Source: Streptomyces sp. RB17 (GTDB taxonomy: Bacteria; Actinomycetota; Actinomycetes; Streptomycetales; Streptomycetaceae). From it: a stretch of DNA of 64,000 bases. Made by a program: the position numbers and the translations under genes. The stretch covers positions 372,001 through 436,000 of the forward strand of contig NZ_WEGL01000007.1 in the NCBI RefSeq assembly GCF_009604455.1, in the 5' to 3' direction. This document shows, piece by piece, positions 1 to 8,351 of the stretch (within the stretch, counting starts at the first letter, position 1; every line of letters begins with the position of its first letter). The notes beneath the pieces were generated by a model. That model searched no databases. It worked only from the letters and a program-made list of their open reading frames with translations, and was not told the origin of the DNA.

Positions 1-2
1 AG

Positions 3-356
3 AAGGGCCCGCTGCGCACCTGGGTCGCCGACGTGACCAACCGGTTCGCGGTGCAGCGGCTGCGCGACAGCGAGGCCGCCGCCCTGCCGCGGGGCGGCAA
101 CTCCCTGACGGCACTGGAACGCAAGGTGCGCCGCGCCTCGGTCGCCGCCCGCGCCGACTACATCGTCCACTCCATGCCCGCCCCGCTGCGCGCCGCCCTC
201 GACCTGGCCTACTTCCAGCGCCGCGACTACCGCCAGACCGCCACCGACCTCGGCGTCACCGAGGACGAGGCCCGCCGCCGGCTCCGCCTCGGCCTGCAGT
301 TGCTCTCCACCGCCCATGACGCCGGGACGCCGCCGGAACACGGGGGTGCGGTGTGA
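3..356 (+). CDS. RNA polymerase sigma factor, ECF-like, C-terminal part (5' end outside window)
   Basis: The reading frame is open from the first bases of the window, so only the C-terminal ~117 residues are seen. The tail (MPAPLRAALDLAYFQRRDYR, then TATDLGVTEDEARRRLRLGL) has the form of sigma-70 region 4: a promoter -35-recognising helix-turn-helix preceded by the usual 'proliferate to become a target of the HTH' segment. It would direct RNA polymerase to a small regulon. Its stop overlaps the GTG start of the next gene (GTGA), the usual arrangement of a sigma factor with its cognate anti-sigma factor. The family call is good; the specific sigma group cannot be judged without regions 2 and 3. 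Confidence 0.8.
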   Translation, partial: KGPLRTWVADVTNRFAVQRLRDSEAAALPRGGNSLTALERKVRRASVAARADYIVHSMPAPLRAALDLAYFQRRDYRQTATDLGVTEDEARRRLRLGLQLLSTAHDAGTPPEHGGAV

Positions 357-1771
357 GCGGAGCGGAGGGGTTCGAGGCACACGACGAGCACAGCGCACAT
401 GGCGAGCACGGGGGGCCGGGAGACGAGGAGCGGCGCGAGGGCCGGCCGTACGAGGGCGACGGCGGCCGGGGTGATAACGGTCACACCGGCGAGGGCGCCG
501 GCGGCGGCTCGGGGCAGGACCCCCGTGATACCGGCGGGCCCGACCCGGACCGGCCGGCGCGCATACCGACGCCCCGCGCCTCCGTCGAGGACAGCGGGCG
601 TCCGCTGCCCGGCCTCGCCGACCTGGGGGACCTCACGCCCGTGCCGCTCGACCTGCCGCACGACGTCCTGAAATCGCTCCTCGGCGCCTGGGCGCTGGCC
701 GCCTGCTCGGCGGCGGAGACGGCGACCGTCGAGGACCACCTCGGCTCCTGCGGCAGCTGCGCCGACGAGGCCCGCCGGCTGCGCGAGGCGGTCGGCCTGC
801 TGCACCAGCCGGAGAGCCTCGACCTGGACCCGGCCCTGCGCGCCCGCGTCCTGGCGAGCTGCCTGGAACGCCGGCCGCCGCGCATCCCGGTGCCCGAGTG
901 GGCGGCGCCGTACGACGCCGAGACCGCCCGCCTGGACGCCCTGCTGCAGGACTTCGGGGACGCGGAGTGGCATGCGCCGGTGCGGCTGCGGTGGTTCGAG
1001 GCCGACACGGCGCGGAGCCGTCGTACGACGGTGGCCGGTGTGATCGCGCACCTGCTGTCCGTGGACGGGCTGATCGCGCTCGGGCTCGGCCTGGAGGACC
1101 CGCTGACCGAGATCCTCGGCGCGGCCGCGCAGCACGCGGTGGGCCCGGCCGAGCGCACCGAGGCCTTCTGGCAGACCACCCACTTCCCGCCGACCCGCTC
1201 GGTGCGGGGGCCCTGGCGGGAGCAGAGCCACGGCCTGGTGCGGACGGTGTCCTTCACCGGCGGGCACGCGGGCGGACTGGCGGTGTCGTACGGCGACTTC
1301 GAGCTGCCGCTGCACGACGCGATGCTGGACCGGGCCTTCGAGTGCTGGGTGCACGCCGAGGACATCGCGGACGCGGTGGACTACCCGTACCAGCCGCCCC
1401 CGCCGCGCCACCTGAACCGGATGATCGATCTCGCGGCCCGGATGCTTCCCGCCGCGCTGGCGGAACGCCGGCAGGCAGGGTTGGCCTCGCCCAGCCGGGG
1501 ACGGCACCTCGGGCTCGCCGGCGAGCCCGGCCGCAGCCTGCGGCTGGAGATCGAGGGCGCGGCGGGCGGCGAGTGGCTGATCCCGCTGGACTCACCGGCG
1601 GCGGTGGGCTCCGCGGACCTCGAGGTGGCCCATGTGGCGCTGGACGGCGTGGAGTTCTGCCGGTTGGCCGCCGGCCGCATTCCTCCGGAGGACGCGGCGG
1701 TGGGGCAGGTCGGCGACCGGGAGGCGATCAGGGATGTCCTGTTCGCCACGGCGGGGTTGAGCCGACTGTAG
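353..1771 (+). CDS. Putative anti-sigma factor: zinc-finger (zf-HC2) plus MDMPI-like domain
   Basis: 472 residues starting at a GTG that overlaps the sigma factor stop. The first ~90 residues are Gly/Glu/Arg-rich and low complexity. Around residues 110-150 comes WALAACSAAETATVEDHLGS followed by CGSC, an H-x3-C-x2-C zinc-binding anti-sigma motif. Residues ~185-440 resemble the maleylpyruvate isomerase/mycothiol-dependent (DinB-like) fold, with VAGVIAHLLSVDGLIALGLG and a late AFECWVHAEDIADAV helix. No transmembrane segment is visible, so it is probably cytoplasmic. Inference: it binds and holds the upstream sigma factor, perhaps with thiol or ligand sensing by the C-terminal domain. Confidence 0.75.
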   Translation: MSGAEGFEAHDEHSAHGEHGGPGDEERREGRPYEGDGGRGDNGHTGEGAGGGSGQDPRDTGGPDPDRPARIPTPRASVEDSGRPLPGLADLGDLTPVPLDLPHDVLKSLLGAWALAACSAAETATVEDHLGSCGSCADEARRLREAVGLLHQPESLDLDPALRARVLASCLERRPPRIPVPEWAAPYDAETARLDALLQDFGDAEWHAPVRLRWFEADTARSRRTTVAGVIAHLLSVDGLIALGLGLEDPLTEILGAAAQHAVGPAERTEAFWQTTHFPPTRSVRGPWREQSHGLVRTVSFTGGHAGGLAVSYGDFELPLHDAMLDRAFECWVHAEDIADAVDYPYQPPPPRHLNRMIDLAARMLPAALAERRQAGLASPSRGRHLGLAGEPGRSLRLEIEGAAGGEWLIPLDSPAAVGSADLEVAHVALDGVEFCRLAAGRIPPEDAAVGQVGDREAIRDVLFATAGLSRL

Positions 1772-1820
1772 GGGCGGGTTCCGGTCTCGCGGCCGCCGGA
1801 CCACAACGCGCTCCGAGTCG

Positions 1821-2702
1821 CTAAGCGAACACCACGGTCCGTCGGCCATTCAGCAGGATGCGGCGCTCCGCATGCCACTTCACCGCCCGCGCCAGCGCCT
1901 GGCACTCCACGTCCCGGCCGAGGGCCACCAGCTGATCCGGGGTCACGTCGTGCCCCACCCGCTCGACCTCCTGCTCGATGATCGGCCCCTCGTCCAGGTC
2001 GGCGGTCACGTAGTGCGCGGTCGCCCCGATGAGCTTGACACCCCGGGCGTGCGCCTGGTGATACGGCTTCGCGCCCTTGAAGCTCGGCAGGAAGGAGTGG
2101 TGGATGTTGATGATCCGGCCGCTGAGCTGCTTGCACAGGTCGTCCGAGATGACCTGCATGTAGCGGGCGAGGACGACCAGCTCGACGCCCTCCTCGCGCA
2201 CGATGTCCAGCAGCTTCGCCTCGGCCTGCGACTTCGTGTCCTTCGTGACCGGAATGTGGTGAAAGGGAATGTTGTAGGAGCCCACCAGCTCTTCGAACTC
2301 GGTGTGGTTCGAGACCACGCCCACGATCTCCACCGGCAGCGCGCCGATCCGGGCGCGGAACAGCAGGTCGTTCAGGCAGTGCCCGAACTTGCTGACCATG
2401 AGCAGGATCCGCATCCTCTCGTCGGCCCGGTTGATCTGCCAGTCCATGTGGAAGGAGTCACCGATCGCCGCGAAGCTCGCCCGCAGCTTCTCCACCGTCA
2501 CCGGCGACTCGGCCGAGAAGTGGACGCGCATGAAGAACAGACCCGTGTCGTGGTCGCCGAACTGCTGGCTGTCCTCGATGTTGCAGCCGGTCATGAAGAG
2601 GTAGCTCGACACGGCGTGCACGATGCCCTGCTTGTCCGGGCAGGAGAGGGTGAGGACGTACTGGTCGGCCGGGGCGGCGGCGGCCGCGGACTGCTCGCTC
2701 AT
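1821..2702 (-). CDS. purU: Formyltetrahydrofolate deformylase
   Basis: 293 residues, the normal length for PurU, which hydrolyses 10-formyl-tetrahydrofolate to formate and tetrahydrofolate, balancing one-carbon pools and feeding formate to PurT-type purine synthesis. An N-terminal ACT domain (YVLTLSCPDKQGIVHAVSSY, residues ~14-90) is followed by the formyltransferase fold, with the family signature NIHHSFLPSFKGAKPYHQA (around residue 200) and the catalytic-region DLDEGPIIEQE. ATG start at 2702. It converges with the preceding anti-sigma gene. High confidence. Confidence 0.96.
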   Translation of the reverse strand: MSEQSAAAAAPADQYVLTLSCPDKQGIVHAVSSYLFMTGCNIEDSQQFGDHDTGLFFMRVHFSAESPVTVEKLRASFAAIGDSFHMDWQINRADERMRILLMVSKFGHCLNDLLFRARIGALPVEIVGVVSNHTEFEELVGSYNIPFHHIPVTKDTKSQAEAKLLDIVREEGVELVVLARYMQVISDDLCKQLSGRIINIHHSFLPSFKGAKPYHQAHARGVKLIGATAHYVTADLDEGPIIEQEVERVGHDVTPDQLVALGRDVECQALARAVKWHAERRILLNGRRTVVFA

Positions 2703-2743
2703 GCACTACAGGTTCTCACGTCGGCCGCCCGCCGTGGGTGATC

Positions 2744-2760
2744 GTCCCGCAGGGCGGGAC
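2744..2760. terminator. Small perfect hairpin in GC-rich spacer
   Basis: GTCCCGC-AGG-GCGGGAC forms a 7-bp perfect stem in the 156-bp spacer between the purU start and the stop of the next minus-strand gene. The same spacer has an imperfect direct repeat of about 24 bp (cacggcggca / gaccgggcggga) at about 2797-2843. It may end the transcript of the hypothetical gene that reads into purU, but there is no T-tract. Confidence 0.35.
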
Positions 2761-2858
2761 GGCGGGAGGGCAGTCCGGGACGGCAGCGCGGGGGCCACGG
2801 CGGCACGACCGGGCGGGAGGCACGGCGGCAGACCGGGCGGGACGAGCGGGCGGTGCGT

Positions 2859-3359
2859 CTACGCCGTCCGCGTCATGATGCGCAGCACTTCCAGGCTCTT
2901 CGGCGGCGCGTCCGGGTCCTCCTCGTCACTCGCCGCCATCCGGACATGCGCGTCCCGCGCCGCCCGCACCGCCTCCGGCCACCCCTCGTGTTCGAGGTAC
3001 GCGGCGACCGGCGCGTCCGGGCCGACCTGGTGCATGATCCGCAGCACCCGCAGCACGGCGGTGTCCACGAGGGCCGCCTCCTGCGAGTCCCGGAATATCG
3101 TGCCGACGTACTTCTCCGCGGACCAGTTGTCCAGCCAGGTGTCCTCCACCAGCCGGTAGACGGCGTCCGTGACGTCGCCGTACCCGTCCACGCCGGCCAG
3201 CCAGACGTCCCGCTGGAACAGGGGGTCGGAGAGCATGTGCAGCGCCGAGCGCACATTGCTGCGCCAGCGCCACCACGGCATGTCGCTTAGGGGCATGCCG
3301 CCCATGGTGGAGGAGCGACGGCCGCGACGGGAAGAGTTCTCCGAACCTTGCACGGTCAT
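2859..3359 (-). CDS. Conserved hypothetical protein
   Basis: I do not recognise a named family. The protein is ~166 residues with a Ser/Arg-rich N-terminus and a compact helical core beginning MPLSDMPWWRWRSNVRSALH and containing RLVEDTWLDNWSAEKYVGTI and TAVLRVLRIMHQVGPDAPVA. No signal peptide or membrane segment. Start chosen at ATG 3359 because GAGGAA lies ~10 nt upstream; internal ATGs at 3305 and 3296 lack a good site. It is divergent from the solute-binding protein gene and upstream of purU on the same strand. Cytoplasmic, role unknown. Confidence 0.7.
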   Translation of the reverse strand: MTVQGSENSSRRGRRSSTMGGMPLSDMPWWRWRSNVRSALHMLSDPLFQRDVWLAGVDGYGDVTDAVYRLVEDTWLDNWSAEKYVGTIFRDSQEAALVDTAVLRVLRIMHQVGPDAPVAAYLEHEGWPEAVRAARDAHVRMAASDEEDPDAPPKSLEVLRIMTRTA

Positions 3360-3426
3360 CGATCGTACGTTCCTCGTCACACCAGTCTCACCGACCCCTG
3401 CAATTCACCTCGGTGTCACCTTTCAT

Positions 3427-3439
3427 TGACCCAGGGTCA
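3427..3439. promoter_or_regulatory. Perfect palindrome in divergent promoter region
   Basis: TGACCCAGGGTCA is a perfect 13-bp inverted repeat about 32 bp upstream of the GTG of the solute-binding protein gene and ~68 bp upstream of the divergent hypothetical gene. A nearby GGTGTCACC is also palindromic. Candidate regulator-binding site; the regulator is unknown. Confidence 0.4.
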
Positions 3440-3470
3440 CTCACCGGTTAGTCGTGTGAGGGAATCGTGC

Positions 3471-4802
3471 GTGCACATGACCGGCAGGCGACGCACCGTT
3501 AGTACCTTCCTCCATCCCTCACTCCGCCCCGGCAGAGCCACCGCCCTGACCGCGGGCGCCGTGGCCCTCTGTGCGTCGCTCACCGCCGGATGCGGGGTCA
3601 TCCCCGGTGCCACGGGGGGCTCCGGGGATGATCCGATCAAGGTCATGACGTGGGCGCCGCAGGACACCGACGCCACCAACAAGCCCGGCATGCCCGCGAT
3701 GGCCCTCGCCTACGCGAAGTGGATCAACGGGCACGGCGGCATCAACGGCCGCAAGCTGAAGATCCTGACCTGCAACGACCACAACGACAGCGTGGGCGCC
3801 GCCAAGTGCGCCCGGTACGCGGCCGACGAGAACGTGGTCGCGGTCGTCGGCTCCTACAGCCAGTTCACCGACTCCTACTCCGCCCCGCTGGAAGGCGCCG
3901 GCATCCCCTACATCGGCGGTTACGGCGTCACCAACGACGAGTTCACCGGCCAGATGTCCTACCCGGTCAACGGCGGCCAGCCCGCCCTGCTCGCCGGCCT
4001 CGGCAAGGCTCTCGCGGCCTCCTGCGGCGACATCTCCCTGGTCCGCCCCGACAGCATCGCCGGCGACGAACTGCCCGTGCTGCTCGACTCCGGGCTGCAG
4101 GCCGGCAGGCACGCCAAGGCCGGCGACCAGCTCGCCGAGGAGGACGCCACCGAATACGGCGACCAGGCCGACCGGGCGCTGCGGAACGCCACCAAGGACC
4201 CGCTCAGGAAGGGCTGCGTGGTCCCCGCGCTCGGCGACCGCACCGACACCTTCATGGACTCCTTCCGGCGGGAGCGCGGGAGCTTCCCCACGGTACGGCT
4301 CGCGACCGTGCTCGGCAGCGTCGACCAGACCGTGATCAACGCCACCGGCGGTGCGGACGGGCCGTACGAGGGGGCGTACATCACCGGCTGGTACCCCCCG
4401 GCCTCGGACGCGCGGTGGGACCCGATGAAGAAGGTGATCAACGAGGAGGCCTTCGGCGACAACCGCATCGACCCCGCGGACGCCGGAGTGCAGACCACCT
4501 GGATCGCCTACACCGTGCTGAAGGCCGTCCTGGACAAGATCGGCGACGGGGACGTGACCTCCGACTCCGTGCGCCGCACCCTCGACGACGGCCTGCGGGT
4601 CTCCACCGGCGGGCTCACCCCGACCCTGCGGTGGACCCGCTCGAGCACGCTCGCCGCGGTCGGCTTCCCGCGGATGGTCAACGCCGACGTCACCCTGCAG
4701 GTGGTCCAGGACGGCCGGCTGGTCGCCGCACGCAAGGGCGTCGGCGGACTCGACGGCACCACCGACATGACGCGGACGCTGGAGAACGCCGACGTGCAGT
4801 GA
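3471..4802 (+). CDS. Lipoprotein solute-binding protein (branched-chain amino acid/amide ABC type)
   Basis: 443 residues. The N-terminus has a positively charged region, a hydrophobic stretch and a lipobox (ASLTAGC), so the mature protein should be lipid-anchored outside the membrane. The body has the type 1 periplasmic-binding fold of Leu/Ile/Val- and amide-binding proteins: INGHGGINGRKLKILTCNDH, then AVVGSYSQFTDSYSAPLEGA, then IPYIGGYG. GTG 3471 is preferred because GAGGGA ends 7 nt upstream; ATG 3477 is the alternative. No permease or ATPase gene is adjacent, so it is an orphan binding protein whose transporter or sensor partner lies elsewhere. Confidence 0.85.
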   Translation: MHMTGRRRTVSTFLHPSLRPGRATALTAGAVALCASLTAGCGVIPGATGGSGDDPIKVMTWAPQDTDATNKPGMPAMALAYAKWINGHGGINGRKLKILTCNDHNDSVGAAKCARYAADENVVAVVGSYSQFTDSYSAPLEGAGIPYIGGYGVTNDEFTGQMSYPVNGGQPALLAGLGKALAASCGDISLVRPDSIAGDELPVLLDSGLQAGRHAKAGDQLAEEDATEYGDQADRALRNATKDPLRKGCVVPALGDRTDTFMDSFRRERGSFPTVRLATVLGSVDQTVINATGGADGPYEGAYITGWYPPASDARWDPMKKVINEEAFGDNRIDPADAGVQTTWIAYTVLKAVLDKIGDGDVTSDSVRRTLDDGLRVSTGGLTPTLRWTRSSTLAAVGFPRMVNADVTLQVVQDGRLVAARKGVGGLDGTTDMTRTLENADVQ

Positions 4803-4824
4803 CGCCCGCCGGCGCGTCCCTCAC

Positions 4825-4846
4825 AGCCGGGTGTTCACACCCGGCT
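4825..4846. terminator. Bidirectional terminator between convergent genes
   Basis: A perfect 9-bp stem, AGCCGGGTG / CACCCGGCT with loop TTCA, lies between the stop codons of the binding-protein gene (4802) and the convergent membrane-protein gene (4863). No T-tract, as is common in Streptomyces. Confidence 0.75.
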
Positions 4847-4862
4847 GCTCACAGCGGGGTGC

Positions 4863-6479
4863 TCACAGCTGGACCGGCTGGCGCTGGGTCAGGCCGTACT
4901 TCTGTGCGATCGCGTTCCACAGCGCCGCCGCCTTCACCTTCTGCGCGCTGGCGGTGCCGCTCGCCCGGTTGCCGGCCTGCGTCTCGCCCGTGACGCGGGC
5001 GTGGCCCTTGCGGCAGACCTTGTGGTTCTTGGCCTGACCGGCCCAGGCCGCGTAGTGGTTGTCGGCCGCGGCGGACGCCTGCCAGGCCTGGGTCAGCGCG
5101 GTGGTGAGCGCGCCGTTGTTCGGCAGCTTGTCGACGGACAGCTTGCCGAGCCGGGTGACCAGGTCGCCGCGCTGCCTGGCGGCGGCACGCAGATCGGAGG
5201 CCGCCCCGTCGAGGTTGTCGCAGTTCTTGACGTCGGCCACCGCCCTGATCACCGAGGCGCGGCTGCTGCCGCTGTCGGCGAGCAGCTTGTCCAGCTCGAC
5301 CGCCTGCTGCCGGGCCGGATCGGCGGCCGGTCCGGAGCTCTGGCCGGGGGCCGGGGACGTGGCCGCGACCGGCTTGCCGTCGGCGCCCTGGTCCTTGCCG
5401 CCGCCGCTGAGCAGCGCGCCGACGCCCACACCGATGACGACGATGCCGACGCCGATCGCGGCGATCAGCGGCACGCGCGACCGGCCGCGCGGCCGGTCGT
5501 CGTCGTGTGCGGGGGCGTACGACGGCGACGGCTGCTGCGCACCGTACGCCGGGCCCGGGTAGGCGGCAGGCTGCTGGACACGCGGCATCTGCTGGGTGGC
5601 CCCGGCCGGGCCGTCACCGCCCGCCGGACCGCCCCGGAAGAGGTGGTCGAACCCGTCCGACGGCTGCCGCTCCCCACCCTGTGCCTGCGCGGCGTACGGC
5701 GGGATGAACTGGGTGGCCTCCGCGTCGGGCGACGCGGGCGCGGGCGTCTGCTGCGGGACGCGGCCGAGGTAGCGCGTCTCCTCGCCGCCGCCCGCCTCGG
5801 GGGGCAGCGCGCCGGGCGCCACCGGCGGGATGTACTGGGTCGCGCCCTCGTCGGCGGGGACGGCCGGCACCGGCGGCAGGTACTGCGTGGCACCCTCGGG
5901 GACGGCCGCCGTCCGCACCGGCGGAATGTACTGGGTCGCACCCTCGTCCGCCGCGGGCAGCGGGGCACCGGCGGCCTGGTAGGGGTCCGGAAGGGCCGGC
6001 GGAAGCGGCGCGGCGGCGCCGCCCGACGGCTGCGCATACGGCTGCTGGTGCTGCTGGTGGGGCTGCGGCAGGGACTGCTGCTGGTACGGATCGTGTGCCG
6101 CGCCGTACCCGGGCTGCTGGCCGGCGCCGTAGCCACCGCCCGGCGCGCCGGAGTGGTCGTACGACGGTATCTGGCCGTACTCCGGCGCGGGGGCGCCCTC
6201 CGGGGGCAGCGGGCCGGGACTCGCGGCGGGCGGGTACTGGTTCGGGGCGTCCTGGGTGTGCCACTGCTGCGCCGCCGCCGGGGGCCAGCCCTGGCCGGGC
6301 TGGGACGGATGCTGCTCGGGCCCCCAGGAGCCGCCCCAGGCCTGCCCGCCGGCCGGCGCGGCCGGGGCGGGCGCTCCGGTCATGCCGGGCAGCAAGGGCT
6401 CGCCTCCGTCGGAGGGCAGCACGATGCCTTCGCGCGCCGTCCGCGCCGAGGGCTCCTCGCCCTGTCCACTCTGCGTCAC
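4863..6479 (-). CDS. Single-pass membrane protein with Pro/Gln-rich cytoplasmic part and repeated TQY(I/L)PP motifs
   Basis: 538 residues; GTG start at 6479 with AGGAGT six bases upstream. Residues ~30-330 are Pro/Gln/Gly/Ala-rich and disordered-looking. Within ~175-300 is a motif repeated about six times: EGATQYIPPV, EGATQYLPPV, EGATQYIPPV, EETRYLGRV, EATQFIPPY, GATQQMPRV. One membrane segment follows (VPLIAAIGVGIVVIGVGVGA), then a helical extracellular domain of ~170 residues with two cysteines (VKNCDNL and HKVCRKG), likely a disulphide. I do not know its function. The T-x-x-I/L pattern is the class recognised by FHA domains when phosphorylated, suggesting a Ser/Thr kinase substrate and scaffold. 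That is inference. Confidence 0.7.
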   Translation of the reverse strand: MTQSGQGEEPSARTAREGIVLPSDGGEPLLPGMTGAPAPAAPAGGQAWGGSWGPEQHPSQPGQGWPPAAAQQWHTQDAPNQYPPAASPGPLPPEGAPAPEYGQIPSYDHSGAPGGGYGAGQQPGYGAAHDPYQQQSLPQPHQQHQQPYAQPSGGAAAPLPPALPDPYQAAGAPLPAADEGATQYIPPVRTAAVPEGATQYLPPVPAVPADEGATQYIPPVAPGALPPEAGGGEETRYLGRVPQQTPAPASPDAEATQFIPPYAAQAQGGERQPSDGFDHLFRGGPAGGDGPAGATQQMPRVQQPAAYPGPAYGAQQPSPSYAPAHDDDRPRGRSRVPLIAAIGVGIVVIGVGVGALLSGGGKDQGADGKPVAATSPAPGQSSGPAADPARQQAVELDKLLADSGSSRASVIRAVADVKNCDNLDGAASDLRAAARQRGDLVTRLGKLSVDKLPNNGALTTALTQAWQASAAADNHYAAWAGQAKNHKVCRKGHARVTGETQAGNRASGTASAQKVKAAALWNAIAQKYGLTQRQPVQL

Positions 6480-6676
6480 CGGGACTCCTACTAATGGGGG
6501 ACCTTGTGAATCGGGCTCACGCTACCGGGTCCCCGGAGCCGGGTGCTATGCAGCTCAGGGCGCGATCTTCTTTCCTGTGACAGCGGTAACAGCACCGCCC
6601 CGCGCGACGCCGCCCTGACACCCGCACGGATCCGGGTGCCGTTCGCCGTGCGTTCACGCCGCCGCGGGGCCGGTGT
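6480..6676. other. Intergenic region without a gene (197 bp)
   Basis: Holds the presumed promoter of the repeat-containing membrane protein gene and the end of the upstream regulator transcript. A short AT-richer stretch (tgacagcggtaacagcacc, ~6577-6596) is the only notable signal. I see no ORF or strong hairpin. Confidence 0.5.
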
Positions 6677-8062
6677 TCACGCGGCCTGCTGGAGATCGAG
6701 GCGCGCCCCGAACTCCCGTACCACCGCCTCCTCCCGGAACGGTTCCAGGCGCTGCTGGAGATCCTCCAGGTATTCGGCGCCCCGGTTGGAGCGGAGCGTC
6801 TCCAGCAGCTCCACCGCCTTCAGGCCGGTGCTGCAGGCCTGTTCGACCTCCCGCTGCTGCACCTGGGCCGTGGCGAGCAGCACATAGCCGATGGCGCGCC
6901 GCCGGGCCCGGGACTCCGGGTGCCCCGCGAGCGACTGCTCGGCGTACCGGGCCGCCTGCTCGGACTGGCCGAGATCGCGGTGGCAGTGCGCCAACTCGTC
7001 GGCGAGGTACGCCTCGTCGAAGTGCCGGATCCACACCGGGTCGTCGCCGGAGGAGTCGTCCGCCTGCTCCATCGCCGTCACCGCCCGTCCGATGGACGCC
7101 TGCGCCGCGCGCCCGTCGCCGAGCAGGGCGTGCCCGCGCGCCTCGGCCGCGTGGAACATCGTCTCCACGCGCGGGGTCACCCGCCCGCGCGCCCCCTCCT
7201 GCGCCGCCCGCGCCAACTGGGCGATCTCCCGCGGGTTTCCGAGCTGGGCGGCGAGATGGCTCATGGAGGCGGCGAGGACGTAGCCGCCGTATCCACGGTC
7301 CCCGGCGGCCTGCGCGAGCCGCAGCGACTGGATGTAGTACCGCTGGGCCAGCCCCGGTTGGCCGGTGTCCACCGCCATGTACCCGGCGAGCTCGGTCAAC
7401 CGGGCGACGGATGCGAACAGCTCCCGCCCGACCGTCTCCCGGTACGAGCCGGCGAGCAGCCCGGAGACGACGCTGTTGAGGTAGTGCACGACGACCGGCC
7501 GCACATGCCCGCTGCCGAACTGGTGGTCCAGGTCGGTCAGCGCCTGCGTCATGGACCGTACGGCCGCCACGTCGGCCTGCCCCACCCGGGGGCCCGCCTG
7601 CCGGGCCACCTGGGCGTCCGGTGCCGAGATCAGCCAGTCGCGGCTGGGCTCGACCAGCGCGGAGGCGGCGACGGAGGAGCCGGACAGGAAGTCCCGCCGG
7701 CCCACGTCGCTGCGCCACAGCTCGCAGACCTGCTCGATGGCCCCCAGTACCGTCGGCGAGAACTGGAGACCCACCCCCGAGGCGAGGTTCTTGCCGTTGG
7801 CCATGCCGATCTCGTCGATCGTGACCGTACGGCCGAGCTTGCGGCCGATCGCCTCCGCGATGATCGCCGGGGCGCGGCCCCGTGGCTGCTGTCCGCGCAG
7901 CCAGCGGGCCACGGACGTCTTGTCGTAGCGCAGGTCGAGGCCGTGCTCGGCGCCGCACATGTTGACCCGCCGGGCCAGCCCGGCGTTCGAGCACCCCGCT
8001 TCCTGGATGAGCGCCTGCAGCCGTTCGTTCGGCTGCCTCGCCACGAGAGGCCTTGCGGCCAT
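6677..8062 (-). CDS. NsdA-like transcriptional regulator (HTH plus TPR-type repeats)
   Basis: 461 residues. The N-terminal ~80 residues form a DNA-binding domain typical of this Streptomyces family (NERLQALIQEAGCSNAGLAR followed by RYDKTSVARWLRGQQPRG). The rest is an all-helical array of TPR-like repeats, e.g. AQRYYIQSLRLAQAAGDRG and QAARYAEQSLAGHPESRARR. Members of this family, such as NsdA, act as repressors of sporulation and antibiotic production. ATG 8062 is preceded by AGGGGG at ~8 nt. The gene is divergent from the Prim-Pol-like gene across a ~290-bp regulatory region. Assignment to the family is good; orthology to NsdA itself is not claimed. Confidence 0.75.
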   Translation of the reverse strand: MAARPLVARQPNERLQALIQEAGCSNAGLARRVNMCGAEHGLDLRYDKTSVARWLRGQQPRGRAPAIIAEAIGRKLGRTVTIDEIGMANGKNLASGVGLQFSPTVLGAIEQVCELWRSDVGRRDFLSGSSVAASALVEPSRDWLISAPDAQVARQAGPRVGQADVAAVRSMTQALTDLDHQFGSGHVRPVVVHYLNSVVSGLLAGSYRETVGRELFASVARLTELAGYMAVDTGQPGLAQRYYIQSLRLAQAAGDRGYGGYVLAASMSHLAAQLGNPREIAQLARAAQEGARGRVTPRVETMFHAAEARGHALLGDGRAAQASIGRAVTAMEQADDSSGDDPVWIRHFDEAYLADELAHCHRDLGQSEQAARYAEQSLAGHPESRARRRAIGYVLLATAQVQQREVEQACSTGLKAVELLETLRSNRGAEYLEDLQQRLEPFREEAVVREFGARLDLQQAA

Positions 8063-8149
8063 GGACTACCCCCTGCGGTGCGAGCCCCCGGAGCGTGAAG
8101 TTCCGGCCGAGTGATCGGTGGTGATCCGTACGGGAAGATCACTGCCCAG

Positions 8150-8164
8150 TTGACATACCGTCAA
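8150..8164. promoter_or_regulatory. Palindromic operator with -35-like half sites
   Basis: TTGACATACCGTCAA is a perfect inverted repeat (TTGAC/GTCAA, 5-bp spacer) in the 289-bp region between the two divergent genes. Each arm reads TTGACA or TTGACG on its own strand, matching -35 hexamers in both directions, so a protein bound here would affect both promoters. The rest of the region (8063-8351) shows no gene. Confidence 0.5.
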
Positions 8165-8351
8165 TGCGCGACATGTGCGGTTTGCCGGGGTAAAGGTGCT
8201 TGCCACCCCACCCCTGGCTACCCAGGTCACGCCCCACTTCCTCCCGCGCGCCCCCACCCGTGCACCCATGCGCCCCGACTGCCGAATCGATGCTCCACCC
8301 CCGCGCGCACTGCAGCCGTAACTCCAGGTGGGCGCGGGAGTTGAGAGGGGC

